Made by a program: the position numbers and the translations under genes. From Beijerinckiaceae bacterium RH AL1 (GTDB lineage: Bacteria; Pseudomonadota; Alphaproteobacteria; Rhizobiales; Beijerinckiaceae), in assembly GCA_901457705.2 (NCBI GenBank), contig LR590083.2, positions 2,418,597 to 2,482,596 on the forward strand: a DNA stretch of 64,000 bases, read 5' to 3'. The stretch's first letter is position 1; every line of letters starts with the position of its first letter. Shown in pieces: positions 63,572-64,000 of this stretch. The notes below the pieces were generated by a model that was not told the DNA's origin, searched no databases, and saw nothing but the letters and a program-made list of their open reading frames with translations.

Positions 63572-64000
63572 GCGCGAGCAAGCGAGGTTTTGGCAGCGAC
63601 TTTCAGAGGATTGACGCCTCCGAGAACACCGAGGCGGACTATGCCGAGCTTCCGGAGGCGACGGACGCCGACTTCGCCCGCGCCATGGTGCACCACGGCG
63701 ACAAGCCGGCGCGCGGACGGCCGCCGGTCGGCAGCGCGACGAAGCAGCTCGTCAGCCTGCGGCTCGACCCCGAGATCCAGGCGCGCTTCCGCTCGAGCGG
63801 CCCGGGCTGGCAGTCGCGGATGGACACCTTCCTCCTGCACAACGAGGTGGTGCTGAAGATGATCGTCGAGTTCGACGACGCGATCGGCGACATGGAGAGG
63901 CTGATCGAGCAGCTGCGCGCAGGCGGTCTGGGCCCGGTCACCGAGTCGGTGGAGACCACGATCCGGAGGGTCGAGCGCAGCATTGCCCTCAACGGGGAGA
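63568..64000 (+). CDS. BrnA-type antitoxin, extended, cut by the window edge
   Basis: At least 144 residues, open to the window end. KQLVSLRLDPEIQARFRSSG, PGWQSRMDTFLLHN is the BrnA RHH-type signature. Before it, GDKPARGRPPVG is the usual linker. Unlike standard BrnA (about 100 residues or fewer) it continues into a helical, probably coiled-coil extension (VEFDDAIGDMERLIEQLRAG). GAGGAAGG precedes the ATG. The adjacent toxin gene is only a remnant, so this may be an orphan antitoxin turned regulator. Confidence 0.7.
   Translation, partial: MSASKRGFGSDFQRIDASENTEADYAELPEATDADFARAMVHHGDKPARGRPPVGSATKQLVSLRLDPEIQARFRSSGPGWQSRMDTFLLHNEVVLKMIVEFDDAIGDMERLIEQLRAGGLGPVTESVETTIRRVERSIALNGE

Overview
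The window is high-GC chromosomal DNA of an alphaproteobacterium, most likely Hyphomicrobiales and possibly near Methylobacteriaceae. The evidence is the cell-cycle set CtrA, SciP (DUF1153) and TrcR (DUF1013), the alphaproteobacterial families DUF1192 and DUF1465, a FliJ-like gene divergent from ctrA, and an aminotransferase resembling HpnO. The genus is a guess.

Layout. 1-3990: a minus-strand sulfonate uptake and desulfonation operon (ssuC-ssuB-ssuD-ssuA and a second binding protein cut by the window edge). 4168-9156: a PrtD-type type I secretion ABC exporter and, just upstream on the same strand, a roughly 1040-residue repeat protein with about a dozen 31-residue repeats and two 152-residue tandem modules. 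A strong terminator lies between the two genes. 9504-14717: core genes ctrA, fliJ-like, a frameshifted LPG-synthase-type membrane protein, sciP, mnmA and a PmtA-like methyltransferase. 14865-14941: tRNA-Met(CAT), followed by a tyrosine integrase broken by an in-frame stop. This marks the left edge of an accessory region running to about 47 kb.

Accessory region. Two nearly identical IS21-type elements (17125-19622 and 37527-40025, inverted) flank 17.9 kb. That segment holds an Rhs remnant; a seven-gene heavy-metal RND efflux operon with its own two-component system and two unknown small proteins; a cytochrome b561; a truncated PAS protein; a bicupin/TetR/glycosyltransferase/AraC group; and a pair of secreted ClpP-like (COG3904-like) paralogues, one without the serine nucleophile. 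The second IS copy has cut a membrane adenylate cyclase gene just before the third cysteine of its 2Fe-2S motif. The Crp-family regulator divergent from it is intact. Beyond it lie three small secreted proteins resembling cyanovirin-N (CVNH) domains and one Gly/Tyr/His-rich secreted peptide. Their start codons all sit 69-78 bases from a Crp-like palindrome TGTGCG-N4-CGCACA, one copy being degenerate. The region ends in a mosaic of truncated genes (SDR, AraC, Hcp-like modules).

47190-64000 returns to core-type genes: a secreted unknown protein, LysR/nitronate monooxygenase/tautomerase, a chemotaxis operon (cheA-cheW-cheY-cheB-cheR), TrcR, DUF1192, DUF1465 with a perfect CtrA box, a class III aminotransferase, a LuxR regulator, a PfkB kinase divergent from a GntR regulator, a metallophosphoesterase, and a BrnA-type antitoxin behind a toxin remnant.

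Caution: at least five genes, including cheA, are broken by single-base losses, mostly in short G or C runs. Some or all of these may be sequencing errors rather than real pseudogenes.
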